Numbered from the stretch's first letter, positions 38,068 to 46,545 are shown. The stretch: 64,000 nucleotides of DNA from JAEXZL01 sp049943125 (GCF_049943125.1 NZ_CP188040.1:1178001-1242000); one strand, 5' to 3'. A program made the numbers and translations. Notes: generated from the sequence alone by a model not told the origin.

Positions 38068-38709
38068 TTAGCAGATTGTCCCCCCAGTAGCCTTAATATC
38101 CTGGTTATTTTCTACTACTGCCTTAACAGCAGCTTCTAATGACTTAACTATATCCTCTAAAGCCATGGAAGGGGCTCCTTTTTTGTCCACTACCTGCTGT
38201 GGTATGTATGGAACGTGGATAAAGCCTGCTCTCATGTTTGGATATTTTTTATCTGCAAGATATAAAGCTCCGTACATTATGTGGTTGCACACAAAGGTTC
38301 CTGCAGTATTGGATAAGGTAGAAGGAAGTCCTGCTTCATTTATTTCCTTTACTATTGCCTTTACTGGAAGGGTAGTAAAGTAAGCTGGAGCTCCATCCTC
38401 ATATACCGGAAGGTCTATGGGCTGATTTCCTTCATTATCCTTTATTCTTGCATCATCTATATTAATAGCAACTCTTTCAGGAGTTACATCAAAGCGTCCG
38501 CCTGCCTGTCCTACGCATATTACTGCATCAGGCTTATGTTCTTCTATTCCTGCTTCTAATTTTTCAATGGACTTTTTGAAAACTGTAGGAACCTGAAGCT
38601 TAATAACCTCAGCGCCTGCTATCTCATCCTTTATTCTGCTTACAGCTTCCCAAGCAGGATTTATCTTTTCTCCACCAAATGGATCAAAGCCAGTTACTAA
38701 TATCTTCAT
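38068..38709 (-). CDS. pcp: Pyroglutamyl-peptidase I
   Basis: A 213-residue cysteine peptidase that removes N-terminal pyroglutamate from peptides. The catalytic triad is visible: Glu78 in TPERVAIN, Cys141 in GTFVCNHIMYG and His165 in FIHVPYIP. The N-terminal signature MKILVTGFDPFGGEKINPAW is textbook, and the length is normal. The ATG follows AAGGAGGAATTATAA. It is the last gene of an operon with the DUF969/DUF979 membrane proteins, a widespread arrangement. This suggests that those proteins take up the peptides or pyroglutamate that Pcp handles. Confidence 0.96.
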   Translation of the reverse strand: MKILVTGFDPFGGEKINPAWEAVSRIKDEIAGAEVIKLQVPTVFKKSIEKLEAGIEEHKPDAVICVGQAGGRFDVTPERVAINIDDARIKDNEGNQPIDLPVYEDGAPAYFTTLPVKAIVKEINEAGLPSTLSNTAGTFVCNHIMYGALYLADKKYPNMRAGFIHVPYIPQQVVDKKGAPSMALEDIVKSLEAAVKAVVENNQDIKATGGTIC

Positions 38710-38796
38710 TTATAATTCCTCCTTTTTAGTATATTGCTCAATGAATAGGCTTTTTCCATGGAAGCCTAATTTATATGATACCATAAACTTCTACTA

Positions 38797-39738
38797 TTAA
38801 AAGGCTAGGTAGTACATCAGCACAATGTGTATAAAGAGCATTATTAATGCCACTGGTGCTTGAGAAATTATAACCCTATTTTTACTCTTTGTTTCTAAAA
38901 GAGCTGCTGGTACTACATTAAAGTTTGCTGCCATTGGTGTCAGAAGAGTTCCACAGAAGCCTGCTGTAAGAGCAAGTGCTCCGGCTATTGCTGGATTTGC
39001 TCCATAGCTATATACAAATGGAACACCAATACCGGCAGTTATAACAGCGAAGGCTGCAAAGCCGTTACCCATTATTATTGTAAATAAAGCCATTCCTATA
39101 CAGTAAGCAGCTACTCCTATAAGTATGTTTCCCTGTGGGATAACATTAGATATCATATTAGAGATTACCTCTCCTACTCCTGCCGCTGTAAATAAGGTTC
39201 CTAGTGCTGCTAATAGCTGAGGAAGTATAGAAGCTGGTCCAACTTGTCTTAATAATCTATCTCCATCCTCTGCAATATATTTAGGCTTAGCCCTGGTAAT
39301 AACAAACACCACTGCTAGTGCTACTAAAGCAGATACACCTATTGCTACCTGTCCAGCTAATCCAGAGAGCTTAGAGGTAAACTGAGCAAAAGCAAAGGCT
39401 ACTACCGCTAGAGTTATGGAAGGAACAAATATCTTTCCACCGATCCTTTTAGCTTGCTCTAGCTTAAAGCTGTCACTGATTTCAGCTACAGAACCTACCT
39501 TAACCTTCTTAAGAAGAGTTATGATACCCATAACTATTATTGCAGCACCTACTACTACTGAAGGCAGCCATCTACCAAATATAAATATAGAACCAAGAAT
39601 CCCCCAGAACAAAGCTGTGGTAATCCTACTATCATTTTTCTTGTCCTTTATAACATAAAAAACGGAAAGGTACATCAGTAATCCTGCTAATATATATAAT
39701 CCCTCTAAGGAATAATCAAATAATTTTTCTATACTCAT
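38797..39738 (-). CDS. DUF979 membrane protein (putative permease)
   Basis: A 313-residue membrane protein with about nine or ten helices, member of DUF979. It starts MSIEKLFDYSLEGLYILAGL; a conserved-looking block is GNGFAAFAVITAGIGVPFVY, followed by CGTLLTPMAANFNVVPAALLE. DUF979 and DUF969 genes are usually adjacent and cofunctional as a predicted permease pair, often beside pcp as here. The ATG overlaps the stop of the upstream small gene by 1 nt (TAATG). The normal partner DUF969 is one gene further upstream because a DUF979-like fragment is inserted between them. Confidence 0.88.
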   Translation of the reverse strand: MSIEKLFDYSLEGLYILAGLLMYLSVFYVIKDKKNDSRITTALFWGILGSIFIFGRWLPSVVVGAAIIVMGIITLLKKVKVGSVAEISDSFKLEQAKRIGGKIFVPSITLAVVAFAFAQFTSKLSGLAGQVAIGVSALVALAVVFVITRAKPKYIAEDGDRLLRQVGPASILPQLLAALGTLFTAAGVGEVISNMISNVIPQGNILIGVAAYCIGMALFTIIMGNGFAAFAVITAGIGVPFVYSYGANPAIAGALALTAGFCGTLLTPMAANFNVVPAALLETKSKNRVIISQAPVALIMLFIHIVLMYYLAF

Positions 39739-40031
39739 TACTCTGCCACTCCCTCTTCTCCTTTATATTTTCCTTTAAGCTTCCAACCAGGTACGTAATT
39801 ATTTACCACATATAATACCAAAAGAATATTAGCAGTATCTACTACTACATGAGGCATCCATCTACGGAAGATACATAGGGTTCCAAAAACACCCCAAAAT
39901 AATACCTTGATAATCCTTCTGTCATTTTCCTTGTTTATTAAATTGTTATAAGCAATTAAATACATACCTAATCCTGATATTATAGATATTATCTCAACTA
40001 AATAATCAAGAGAAAGCTTTAAAACCATCAT
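39738..40031 (-). CDS. Short DUF979 N-terminal-like paralogue
   Basis: A 97-residue, two- to three-helix membrane protein. It clearly resembles the first 75 residues of the downstream DUF979 protein: GLGMYLIAYNNLINKENDRRI against GLLMYLSVFYVIKDKKNDSRI (quoted in halves: GLGMYL / GLLMYL, KENDRRI / KKNDSRI). The pattern LFWGVFGTLCIFRRWMPHVVV against LFWGILGSIFIFGRWLPSVVV follows the same way (key residues LFWG, F-RW-P-VVV). The C-terminus replaces the rest of the fold with a charged tail. Start and stop overlap both neighbours (ATGA and TAATG), so it is translated as part of the operon. It could be a relic of partial duplication or a functional small subunit. Confidence 0.75.
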   Translation of the reverse strand: MMVLKLSLDYLVEIISIISGLGMYLIAYNNLINKENDRRIIKVLFWGVFGTLCIFRRWMPHVVVDTANILLVLYVVNNYVPGWKLKGKYKGEEGVAE

Positions 40032-40711
40032 TTTCCATTATCCTCTTGCCCCTTGTACTTTGCTTTAAGCTTTTTATCAAATAGATAATTCTTTACTATG
40101 GCTACTATTAAAGCAATTAGGGCTACAGGTATGGAAGCCTTAGCTACATCTACAGCAGAAACCTCATACCCCTGTTCTGCAAGAGATCCAACTATTAAAA
40201 GAACTCCAGAGCTTGCCATGAATACATTCTGACCGAAGAAGTTTCCGAAGTTTTCCATAGAAGCTGCTGCTCCCTTAATCTTTTCTACGTCCTCTTCCTT
40301 TACCTCTCCATAATTAGCCTGAGCAGCTCCCTGTGCCATAGGCTCTATTAAAGGTCTTACAAACTGAGGATGTCCACCCAATCTCACAGAAAGTGCTGCA
40401 GCTCCTTCTCTTATAATAAGATATAAAGAAAGAATCTTACCAGTGGTCAATCCTTTAGCCTGTCTTATTAAATCTACGGCCTTTTCCTTAAGACCATATC
40501 TCTCACATATACCTATTACTGGTAGTGTAAGCACAAAAAGAGTCATATATCTAGTATTTACAAAGGAGCTTCCTAGCACCTCTAATATTTCTACAAAACC
40601 CATTCCAGCTACAAAGCCTGTGGTGATTCCTGATAGTAAAACCACAAACAGCGTGTCCAACTTTAGTGCAAAGCCTACTATAACAATAAGCACACCTATT
40701 AGCTTTATCAT
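40028..40711 (-). CDS. DUF969 membrane protein (putative permease)
   Basis: A 227-residue membrane protein of the DUF969 family, with about six helices. Typical segments are KLIGVLIVIVGFALKLDTL at the start and LTLPVIGICERYGLKEKA. Others are LRLGGHPQFVRPLIEPMAQG-like (here VRLGGHPQFVRPLIEPMAQG) and NFFGQNVFMASSGVLL. It is the first gene of the DUF969-DUF979 fragment-DUF979-pcp operon. The ATG at 40711 is preceded by AAAGG at 9 nt; an ATG three codons upstream overlaps that site. Predicted role: half of an uptake system, perhaps for peptides or pyroglutamate. Confidence 0.86.
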   Translation of the reverse strand: MIKLIGVLIVIVGFALKLDTLFVVLLSGITTGFVAGMGFVEILEVLGSSFVNTRYMTLFVLTLPVIGICERYGLKEKAVDLIRQAKGLTTGKILSLYLIIREGAAALSVRLGGHPQFVRPLIEPMAQGAAQANYGEVKEEDVEKIKGAAASMENFGNFFGQNVFMASSGVLLIVGSLAEQGYEVSAVDVAKASIPVALIALIVAIVKNYLFDKKLKAKYKGQEDNGK

Positions 40712-40759
40712 TTGTACCATCCTTTCTTATGTCGTTTTTTTTAAGAGTACAATGGAACT

Positions 40760-40806
40760 ATTATAATATATTTTCAGAGTCATTTCCATAAACTTTTTAT
40801 GGAAAT
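40760..40806 (-). promoter_or_regulatory. Promoter with 25-nt operator for the DUF969 operon
   Basis: Reverse complement shows -10 TATAAT (40760-40765), 17 nt, and -35 TGGAAA (40783-40788). A perfect 11-bp inverted repeat with a 3-nt centre, ATTTCCATAAA and TTTATGGAAAT (40782-40806), covers the -35. It looks like a repressor or activator site. The remaining 40807-40970 region is AT-rich with nothing else recognised. Confidence 0.6.
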
Positions 40807-40971
40807 TTAACAAAATGATATTATAATATGATGTTTTATAAACTTTTAATAATTTAATAGCTATATATTATTAATTTTAATAATATACTTCAGCACTTTT
40901 TTACATCACAGTAATAATAAAGAAGATTCTAACTTCAACAATTAAGAGTCATGATAGCTTTAAATTTTAAG

Positions 40972-41006
40972 TTAATAAAAAACAGCACCTTTAAAAGATG
41001 CTGTTT
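40972..41006 (-). terminator. Terminator after pepF
   Basis: AACAGCA (transcript sense, 41005-40999) pairs with TGCTGTT (40987-40981), followed by TTTTTTATTAAC. Confidence 0.82.
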
Positions 41007-41015
41007 TCTTATTCA

Positions 41016-42806
41016 CTATTTCTTTGAAAGCTTTTCCTCACTGAGCCTCAAGAATTCCTCTACATCCTCCTGGATAATAGCTAAGGAGCCTCTCCAGAAG
41101 TCTACATCATGGATATCAATCCCCATTACCTTGGTTACATCAGCGATATTGCTCTTGCCGGTGATAGAAAGGAGCTCTTCATAAGCCTTAGGGAAGGAGT
41201 CTCCCCTCTTAAGGTATTCAGCATATAATCCCTTTGCAAATAGAAGTCCAAAGGCATAGGGGAAGTTATAAAAATGTCTGCTAGGAAAGTAGTAATGGGT
41301 CTTGCAGGCCCACATATAAGGATGCATGTACTCAGTATCTAAGCCATCTCCATAAGCTTCCTTCTGAGCCCACAGCATTATTTCCTTCAGCTCCTTAGAG
41401 CTCAAGGTGCCTTCCTTTCTCCTATTAAACACTTCCCTTTCAAAAAGGAAACGAGAATAAATATCTACTATTATCTGATTGCTATCGCTGATTTCTGATT
41501 CCAAGATTATAAAGGCACCCTCAGGAGTTACATCCTTGATGACTGCTTTTTTAACTATGGTTTCACAGAAGGTAGAAGCGGTTTCTGCCAGGGGCATTGG
41601 ATAACCAGAATTCAGTGGACTTTCATCCTTTAAGCAGTGTCCATGGAAGCCATGTCCTAGCTCATGAGCCATGGTAATGGCATCACTGAAGGTATCTCCA
41701 TGATTTAATAGGAATCTGCTTTCACCTATTACATGAAGGTTGCTGCAGAAGGCTCCCCCCTGCTTTCCTTCCTTAGGATATACATCTATCCAGCTTTTAT
41801 CTATAGCCATTTTTGCAAAGTCTGCCAGGTTATCGCTAAAGGTTCTAAAATTATTTGTTATAAACTCTGCGGATTTCTCATAGGAAAACTCCATGGTTAG
41901 CTCACCCATAGGAGCAAAGAGCTCATAGAAGGGAAGACCATTTTTATGTCCTAACAGCTCTCCTTTAGTTCTCATATATCTTCTGAAGATTGGAAGGCTT
42001 TCCTTCATTGCTGTGAGCATCGCCTCTAAGGCTTCCTCATCCATTCTGGAGGTTACAAGAGTCTGATGAAGGGGTGACTTATAGCCTCTAAGCTCTGAAA
42101 GAGTAATAGCTTCACCCTTAATACCATTTAGGGCTGCAGCCATACCATCCTCAATCTTTTTATAGGCGGCAAGCTCTGCTTCATAAGCTCTTTTTCTAAC
42201 CTCTCCATCTCCTTCGTAAGCAAGATTTCTAACTACGGAAATAGGAAGCTCCTTGCGTCCTTCCTCCGTCTCCATCTCAACCATTAAATTGGATATAAGT
42301 ACATCCTTAAGCTTCTGCCAGCTATTAGAGCCAGTGTTTTGAAGCTTTGCTATCACAGCCTCTTCCTTTTCTGACAAAAGATATTTACTCATGAAGGCAA
42401 GCTCTCTAAGAATAAAAGCATGCTCCTTTAAAACCTCTGATTTGTGGATACAGTCTTCTATGTCAGGAATATTTCCTATCCATCCCTGAAGCTTGGCATC
42501 AGCCTCAGCCATATGGCTCATCTTAACATCTAGCTTATCAGAATACTTTAAGGCTTCTTCATTTCTGCTATCAGTGCTGAGAGTGAGATGAATAAAAGCT
42601 CCTAATCTAGAAAATAGATTATGTCTCTCTATTGTTCTCTTTATATATTCCTCCAGCTTCTCTGTGGTATTCTCATAGCTTTTAGTAAGATATACTGACA
42701 TTTCGTTATATCTATCTACAAAACCATCAAGACTCTCCATATCCTTTTTAAAGCTCTCAGCTTCAAAGGATTCATAAAGCTCCTTAAGACTCCAATTACT
42801 ACTCAT
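41016..42806 (-). CDS. pepF: M3-family oligoendopeptidase F
   Basis: A 596-residue cytosolic zinc metallopeptidase that cuts short oligopeptides. The M3 active site HELGHGFHGH (near residue 378) supplies two His ligands and the catalytic Glu. The third ligand region is ETASTFCETIV downstream. The N-terminal half is the helical PepF domain, and the family block FPYAFGLLFAKGLYAEY sits near the end. Length is typical of PepF. The ATG at 42806 follows AAGGAGGATGTTT; the longer frame upstream has no better site. It fits with Pcp and the DUF969/DUF979 operon as a peptide-use region. Confidence 0.94.
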   Translation of the reverse strand: MSSNWSLKELYESFEAESFKKDMESLDGFVDRYNEMSVYLTKSYENTTEKLEEYIKRTIERHNLFSRLGAFIHLTLSTDSRNEEALKYSDKLDVKMSHMAEADAKLQGWIGNIPDIEDCIHKSEVLKEHAFILRELAFMSKYLLSEKEEAVIAKLQNTGSNSWQKLKDVLISNLMVEMETEEGRKELPISVVRNLAYEGDGEVRKRAYEAELAAYKKIEDGMAAALNGIKGEAITLSELRGYKSPLHQTLVTSRMDEEALEAMLTAMKESLPIFRRYMRTKGELLGHKNGLPFYELFAPMGELTMEFSYEKSAEFITNNFRTFSDNLADFAKMAIDKSWIDVYPKEGKQGGAFCSNLHVIGESRFLLNHGDTFSDAITMAHELGHGFHGHCLKDESPLNSGYPMPLAETASTFCETIVKKAVIKDVTPEGAFIILESEISDSNQIIVDIYSRFLFEREVFNRRKEGTLSSKELKEIMLWAQKEAYGDGLDTEYMHPYMWACKTHYYFPSRHFYNFPYAFGLLFAKGLYAEYLKRGDSFPKAYEELLSITGKSNIADVTKVMGIDIHDVDFWRGSLAIIQEDVEEFLRLSEEKLSKK

Positions 42807-42939
42807 AAACATCCTCCTTAATATAACATCTTCAATTATTATCATGTTCTATTAACACTTTTACAACAATTATATCACAATATTTCCAAAATAAAGAATA
42901 ATTATTAATATAAACTATATTTTTTAATTATTTATAAAT

Positions 42940-42981
42940 AAAACAGCCTTGATTGATTTTATAGATATCAATCAAGGCTGT
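42940..42981 (-). terminator. Terminator after nhaC
   Basis: A perfect 15-bp stem, ACAGCCTTGATTGAT with its complement (42943-42957 and 42967-42981), is followed on the minus strand by TTTTATTTATAA. Confidence 0.88.
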
Positions 42982-42994
42982 ATGAATACTAAAA

Positions 42995-44650
42995 TTAAGC
43001 TACTTCTTCAGCTTCTGGAGCCTCACTTTTATTTCTTTGTGTAAGCATTTTAATTCCCCAAAGTGTTCCTACCATAAGAGGTATCATTATAGCTAAACAA
43101 ATCCATGGATTCTGTATAAATCCAGCTATAAAGAAGCCTACAGCAGAGAAAGCTGCAACAAAAACAGCATATGGCAGCTGAGTTACCACGTGCATCATAA
43201 AGTCTACCCTTGCCGCCGTAGAGGACATGATAGCCGTTTCAGAAATCGGAGAGCAGTGGTCTCCTGTAACAGATCCTGCTAAAGAAGCAGAAATACTTAC
43301 TAGAGCAAGTGGAGTCATCTCATAACCAAATATTGCTACTGTTATAGGTATTAATATACCAAAGGTTCCCCAAGCTGTTCCTGTAGCAAAGGAGATAAAG
43401 GTAGCTAATACATATAAAATCACTGGTAAAAAGTTCATATTGAAGGTCGCACCCTGCATGGCTGTCTCTACAAATAAGGTAGCTCCAAGGCTTGTACGAC
43501 AAACGGTGCTGAGAGCCCAGGAGAAGGTTAAAATAAGCATAGCTGGTACCATTAAGGTAGTACCATTAGGTATAGCCTCTGTAAATTCCTTCATGGATAT
43601 TATTCTTCTCATAAAATAATATATTATTGTAATGAAGAGGGCTATAGTACCACCAATAGCTAATGCCATGAAGGAGTCAGTATTGCTGAAGGCCTCAACT
43701 ACTGATGCCCCATCAAAGAAGCCTCCAGTATATAAAAGACCGCCTATACAGCTGATAATAAGGGCTATAATAGGAACAAACATATCTATAACCTTACCCT
43801 TAGGATTTTCTACAGGCACTTCTGCATGAGCATATAAGTCCCCAGTACCACCATATATATCTCCCTCCTGCTCCGCTAGCAGTTCGTACTTCTTCATAGG
43901 GCCAAAATCAAACTTTAATAATGCAAGGGTAAATAGCATTACAATAGTTAAGAGTGCATAGTAATTGTAAGGAATAGCTTGTACAAATATCGTAAAGCCA
44001 TTAAGTCCAGATTCTGCTGGTATGTAAGAAGAAACTGCTGCTGCCCAGCTGGATATAGGAGCTATTATACATATAGGAGCTGCTGTACAGTCTATGTTGT
44101 AGGCAAGTCTTGCTCTACTTACCTTAAACTTATCTGTCACTGGTCTCATAACATTTCCAGTGGTAAGACAGTTAAAATAATCGTCTATAAAGAAAGCAAG
44201 GCCCATAAAGGTGGTGCTTATAAGAGCCCCTGTTTTATTTTTTATTTTCCTTGATGCCCAGTTTCCATAGGCTGCGGAACAGCCAGTAACCTGCATCATT
44301 GCTACTATTATTCCGATGGTCACTAAGAATATAATTATTCCTCCATTGGCACCTATCTCTGTGGTTATAAGCTCTATAACATGAACTAAAGCCTTTATAG
44401 GATTCCAGTCTGCATAAAGAAGAGCACCAAAAACTATACCGATAAATAAAGAAGAATACACCTCTTTAGTAATAAGAGCAAGCAGAATAGCTACCACAGG
44501 AGGTATTAACGCCCAAATCGTACCATACTTGCCACTAGCATTCTCCACTGCTGCCTCAGATGCAAAGCCTGTGGTTAAAAATATAAGACCTGTAATCAAA
44601 ACTAAACTTAATAAAACCGATCTACGTGAAGGTTTAAATCTGGTTTTCAT
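42995..44650 (-). CDS. Na+/H+ antiporter, NhaC family
   Basis: A 551-residue integral membrane antiporter with about 12-13 helices. NhaC-type landmarks are VVAILLALITKEVYSSLFIGI, FFIDDYFNCLTTGNVMRPV, and the conserved GDHCSPISETAIMSSTA. Members exchange Na+ for H+, or in some clostridia carry amino acids or organic acids with ion exchange. The first 25 residues may act as a membrane-targeting segment. The ATG is preceded by AAGGGAGGCTTTCTTTT. It is a single-gene unit with a 270-nt leader containing a terminator, so its expression is probably controlled at that leader. Confidence 0.9.
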   Translation of the reverse strand: MKTRFKPSRRSVLLSLVLITGLIFLTTGFASEAAVENASGKYGTIWALIPPVVAILLALITKEVYSSLFIGIVFGALLYADWNPIKALVHVIELITTEIGANGGIIIFLVTIGIIVAMMQVTGCSAAYGNWASRKIKNKTGALISTTFMGLAFFIDDYFNCLTTGNVMRPVTDKFKVSRARLAYNIDCTAAPICIIAPISSWAAAVSSYIPAESGLNGFTIFVQAIPYNYYALLTIVMLFTLALLKFDFGPMKKYELLAEQEGDIYGGTGDLYAHAEVPVENPKGKVIDMFVPIIALIISCIGGLLYTGGFFDGASVVEAFSNTDSFMALAIGGTIALFITIIYYFMRRIISMKEFTEAIPNGTTLMVPAMLILTFSWALSTVCRTSLGATLFVETAMQGATFNMNFLPVILYVLATFISFATGTAWGTFGILIPITVAIFGYEMTPLALVSISASLAGSVTGDHCSPISETAIMSSTAARVDFMMHVVTQLPYAVFVAAFSAVGFFIAGFIQNPWICLAIMIPLMVGTLWGIKMLTQRNKSEAPEAEEVA

Positions 44651-44922
44651 AAAAGAAAGCCTCCCTTGTTTTCATAAAAAATTTATTTTATCACATGTAA
44701 ATAAAAAAATAAAATTCCGATTCCTAAATACAAAGCCTGTCCCCTAATTTTACCCTTATATTCCCCCTTCAAGGCTACTCATTTCAAAAAAATAAAGCAC
44801 TGAAAACTTCAGTGCTCTGTTGCCTAAGCCTTAGATAATCTTACAGCGAAGTCTTTCCCTGTGGAAAAGCGTATTTTTTTATGTCAATATTATTGATTCC
44901 ACATCCAAAAACTATCATCACA
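44651..44922 (-). promoter_or_regulatory. Long structured leader of nhaC with transcription attenuator
   Basis: The leader runs about 270 nt from the predicted start to the nhaC ATG. It contains an intrinsic terminator at 44785-44816 (AGCACTGAA, loop, TTCAGTGCT, then TTTATTTTTTT). Upstream, ACUUCGCUGU (about 44852-44843) is complementary to ACAG and GAAGU inside the terminator arm, so an antiterminator could form. A first ACAG/CUGU pairing, ACAGGGAAAGACUUCGCUGU, competes with it. This on/off arrangement is what a riboswitch or protein-dependent attenuator shows. The aptamer class is not recognised; L-box features are absent. Confidence 0.55.
44785..44816 (-). terminator. Attenuator hairpin in nhaC leader
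   Basis: A 9-bp stem (44796-44804 with 44808-44816), 3-nt loop and a T-rich tract of 11 nt on the minus strand make a classical terminator, placed about 135 nt before the nhaC start codon. Confidence 0.85.
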
Positions 44923-44929
44923 TACTTAT

Positions 44930-44958
44930 ATTGTAAGGTCATGTTAACATTTTGTCAA
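44930..44958 (-). promoter_or_regulatory. Promoter of nhaC
   Basis: Reverse complement has a perfect TTGACA (44953-44958), 17 nt and TACAAT (44930-44935), located 54 nt after the glgA1 stop codon. No terminator for glgA1 is visible between them, so glycogen transcripts may also enter the nhaC leader. Confidence 0.75.
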
Positions 44959-45011
44959 CCGTTTACATTTTTTATTTTTTTGAATATTTATTCATATACT
45001 TATTAAAGCTC

Positions 45012-46451
45012 TTATTTACTTTTTTTTAAAAGTATTTTATAAAGGTTTATATACTCTTTTGCAGAGGCTTCCCAGGTGTGATTAAGCTGCATATTTTTAG
45101 AAATAATTTTCTTCCAAAGCTCCCTGTCCTTATAGTACCTGAGAGCTCTCTTTATCTCGTGGAAAAGCTCCTGGCTATTATATTCTGTAAATACAAAGCC
45201 ATTACCGGTGTTTCTATACGGATTATAGCTCTTTACAGTATCCTTGAGACCTCCCACCTTTCTTACTATAGGAACAGTTCCATAGCGCATGGCTATCAGC
45301 TGTCCTATGCCGCAGGCCTCAAACTGAGAAGGCATGAGAAGCATATCAGAAGAAGCATAAGCCTTCTTAGAGAAGCTCCTATTAAAAGGAAACCTCACTG
45401 CAACCTTCTCTGGATATTTTGAAGAATAATACTTAAACATGCTTTCATAGCTTTCACTGCCGCCACCTACCACTATGAGCTGCAGCCTCTCCTTCATAAA
45501 ATCCGGCATGAGCTCTTCAATGAGGTCAATTCCTTTTTGAGAGGAAAGCCTGCTTATTATGGCAATTAGGGGTATATCCTCTCCTATCTCAAGGCCCAGC
45601 TCTTGCTGAAGCCTTAGCTTATTTTGAACCTTTCCCTCCAGATCCCCTTCAGAATAATTAAAATACAATTCATCATTCTTTTCAGGATTGTAGTCCTCAT
45701 AATCTATCCCGTTAAGTATCCCGTAGACATCCTTTTTTCTCTTTTTTATTATCTCTTCCAGCCCATAAGCATAATAAGCTTTAGTGATCTCCTTAGAATA
45801 GCTTTTGCTAACGGTATTAATAATGTCCGCAGAAACAAGGGCTCCCTTCATAAAGGAAATGCCACCATGATGCTTAAAGAAATCCTCCGTATAATATTTC
45901 TCTTCTGGAAGTCCAAGCATATCCATGACTTCTCTTCCATAGTTTCCCTGAAAGAGCATATTATGAATAGTATATAAGGTTTTAATGGAGCTATATGGCT
46001 CTACTCCTCCATAATAGGCATCCTTTAAGGAAATCATAAGAGCTGTGTGCCAATCATTACAATGAAGAATATCTGGCACGAAGTCCTTAAGATACTTTAT
46101 CCCTTCTAAGACAGCCTTAGAAAAGTATATAAATCTTTCTCCATCATCATAATAGCCGTAGGGCCCTTCTCTGTGAAAATAATAAGGGTTCTCTATAAAA
46201 TAATAGGTCATACCTTCAAGCTCCAGGATGCTTAAGGTGCAGGGAACCTTCCTCCAGCCGATATAAGTCTCATAGTCTGCAAGCTTCTTTCTTCTTCTTA
46301 TGCTTTCATCCTTAAAATTATAAAAAGGAAGTATAACTCTTATATCTTCTCCCATTTCCCTCAAAGCCTTAGGTAGAGCATAAGCCACCTCTCCCAAGCC
46401 TCCTGTATGAACAAAAGGATAAGCCTCTGCTACAGCATATAAAATATTCAT
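45012..46451 (-). CDS. glgA: Glycogen synthase homologue GlgA1 (atypical KTGGL motif)
   Basis: A 479-residue GT5 glycosyltransferase of the glycogen/starch synthase family, which extends alpha-1,4-glucan from ADP-glucose. The N-terminal domain has ILHCNDWHTALM and YTIHNMLFQGNYG; the C-terminal domain has AIISRLSSQKGIDL and PSQFEACGIGQLIAMRYGT. The usual substrate-binding motif K-T-G-G-L reads H-T-G-G-L here (His15), and the C-terminal copy reads KVGGL where GlgA2 has ETGGL. Its activity or donor preference may therefore differ. It follows glgD after a terminator-like hairpin. The ATG has only a weak upstream site (GGGTTGGTGTTAT). Confidence 0.88.
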   Translation of the reverse strand: MNILYAVAEAYPFVHTGGLGEVAYALPKALREMGEDIRVILPFYNFKDESIRRRKKLADYETYIGWRKVPCTLSILELEGMTYYFIENPYYFHREGPYGYYDDGERFIYFSKAVLEGIKYLKDFVPDILHCNDWHTALMISLKDAYYGGVEPYSSIKTLYTIHNMLFQGNYGREVMDMLGLPEEKYYTEDFFKHHGGISFMKGALVSADIINTVSKSYSKEITKAYYAYGLEEIIKKRKKDVYGILNGIDYEDYNPEKNDELYFNYSEGDLEGKVQNKLRLQQELGLEIGEDIPLIAIISRLSSQKGIDLIEELMPDFMKERLQLIVVGGGSESYESMFKYYSSKYPEKVAVRFPFNRSFSKKAYASSDMLLMPSQFEACGIGQLIAMRYGTVPIVRKVGGLKDTVKSYNPYRNTGNGFVFTEYNSQELFHEIKRALRYYKDRELWKKIISKNMQLNHTWEASAKEYINLYKILLKKSK

Positions 46452-46489
46452 ATAACACCAACCCTTTTTTAAGATAGATTCGCCTCATT

Positions 46490-46526
46490 ATAAAAAATAA
46501 ATCCCTATAAAGTATCTCTATAGGGA
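46490..46526 (-). terminator. Hairpin terminator between glgD and glgA1
   Basis: TCCCTATA (transcript sense) pairs with TATAGGGA (46526-46519 with 46509-46502), followed by TTTATTTTTT. It would limit readthrough from glgC-glgD into glgA1, lowering GlgA1 relative to the pyrophosphorylase subunits. Confidence 0.75.
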
Positions 46527-46545
46527 CTATTTTATAGCTTTTTAT

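Noticed and set aside
44651..44922. Lysine riboswitch for nhaC
   Set aside because: The leader lacks the L-box conserved segments and its five-helix layout; it is reported only as an unclassified attenuated leader.
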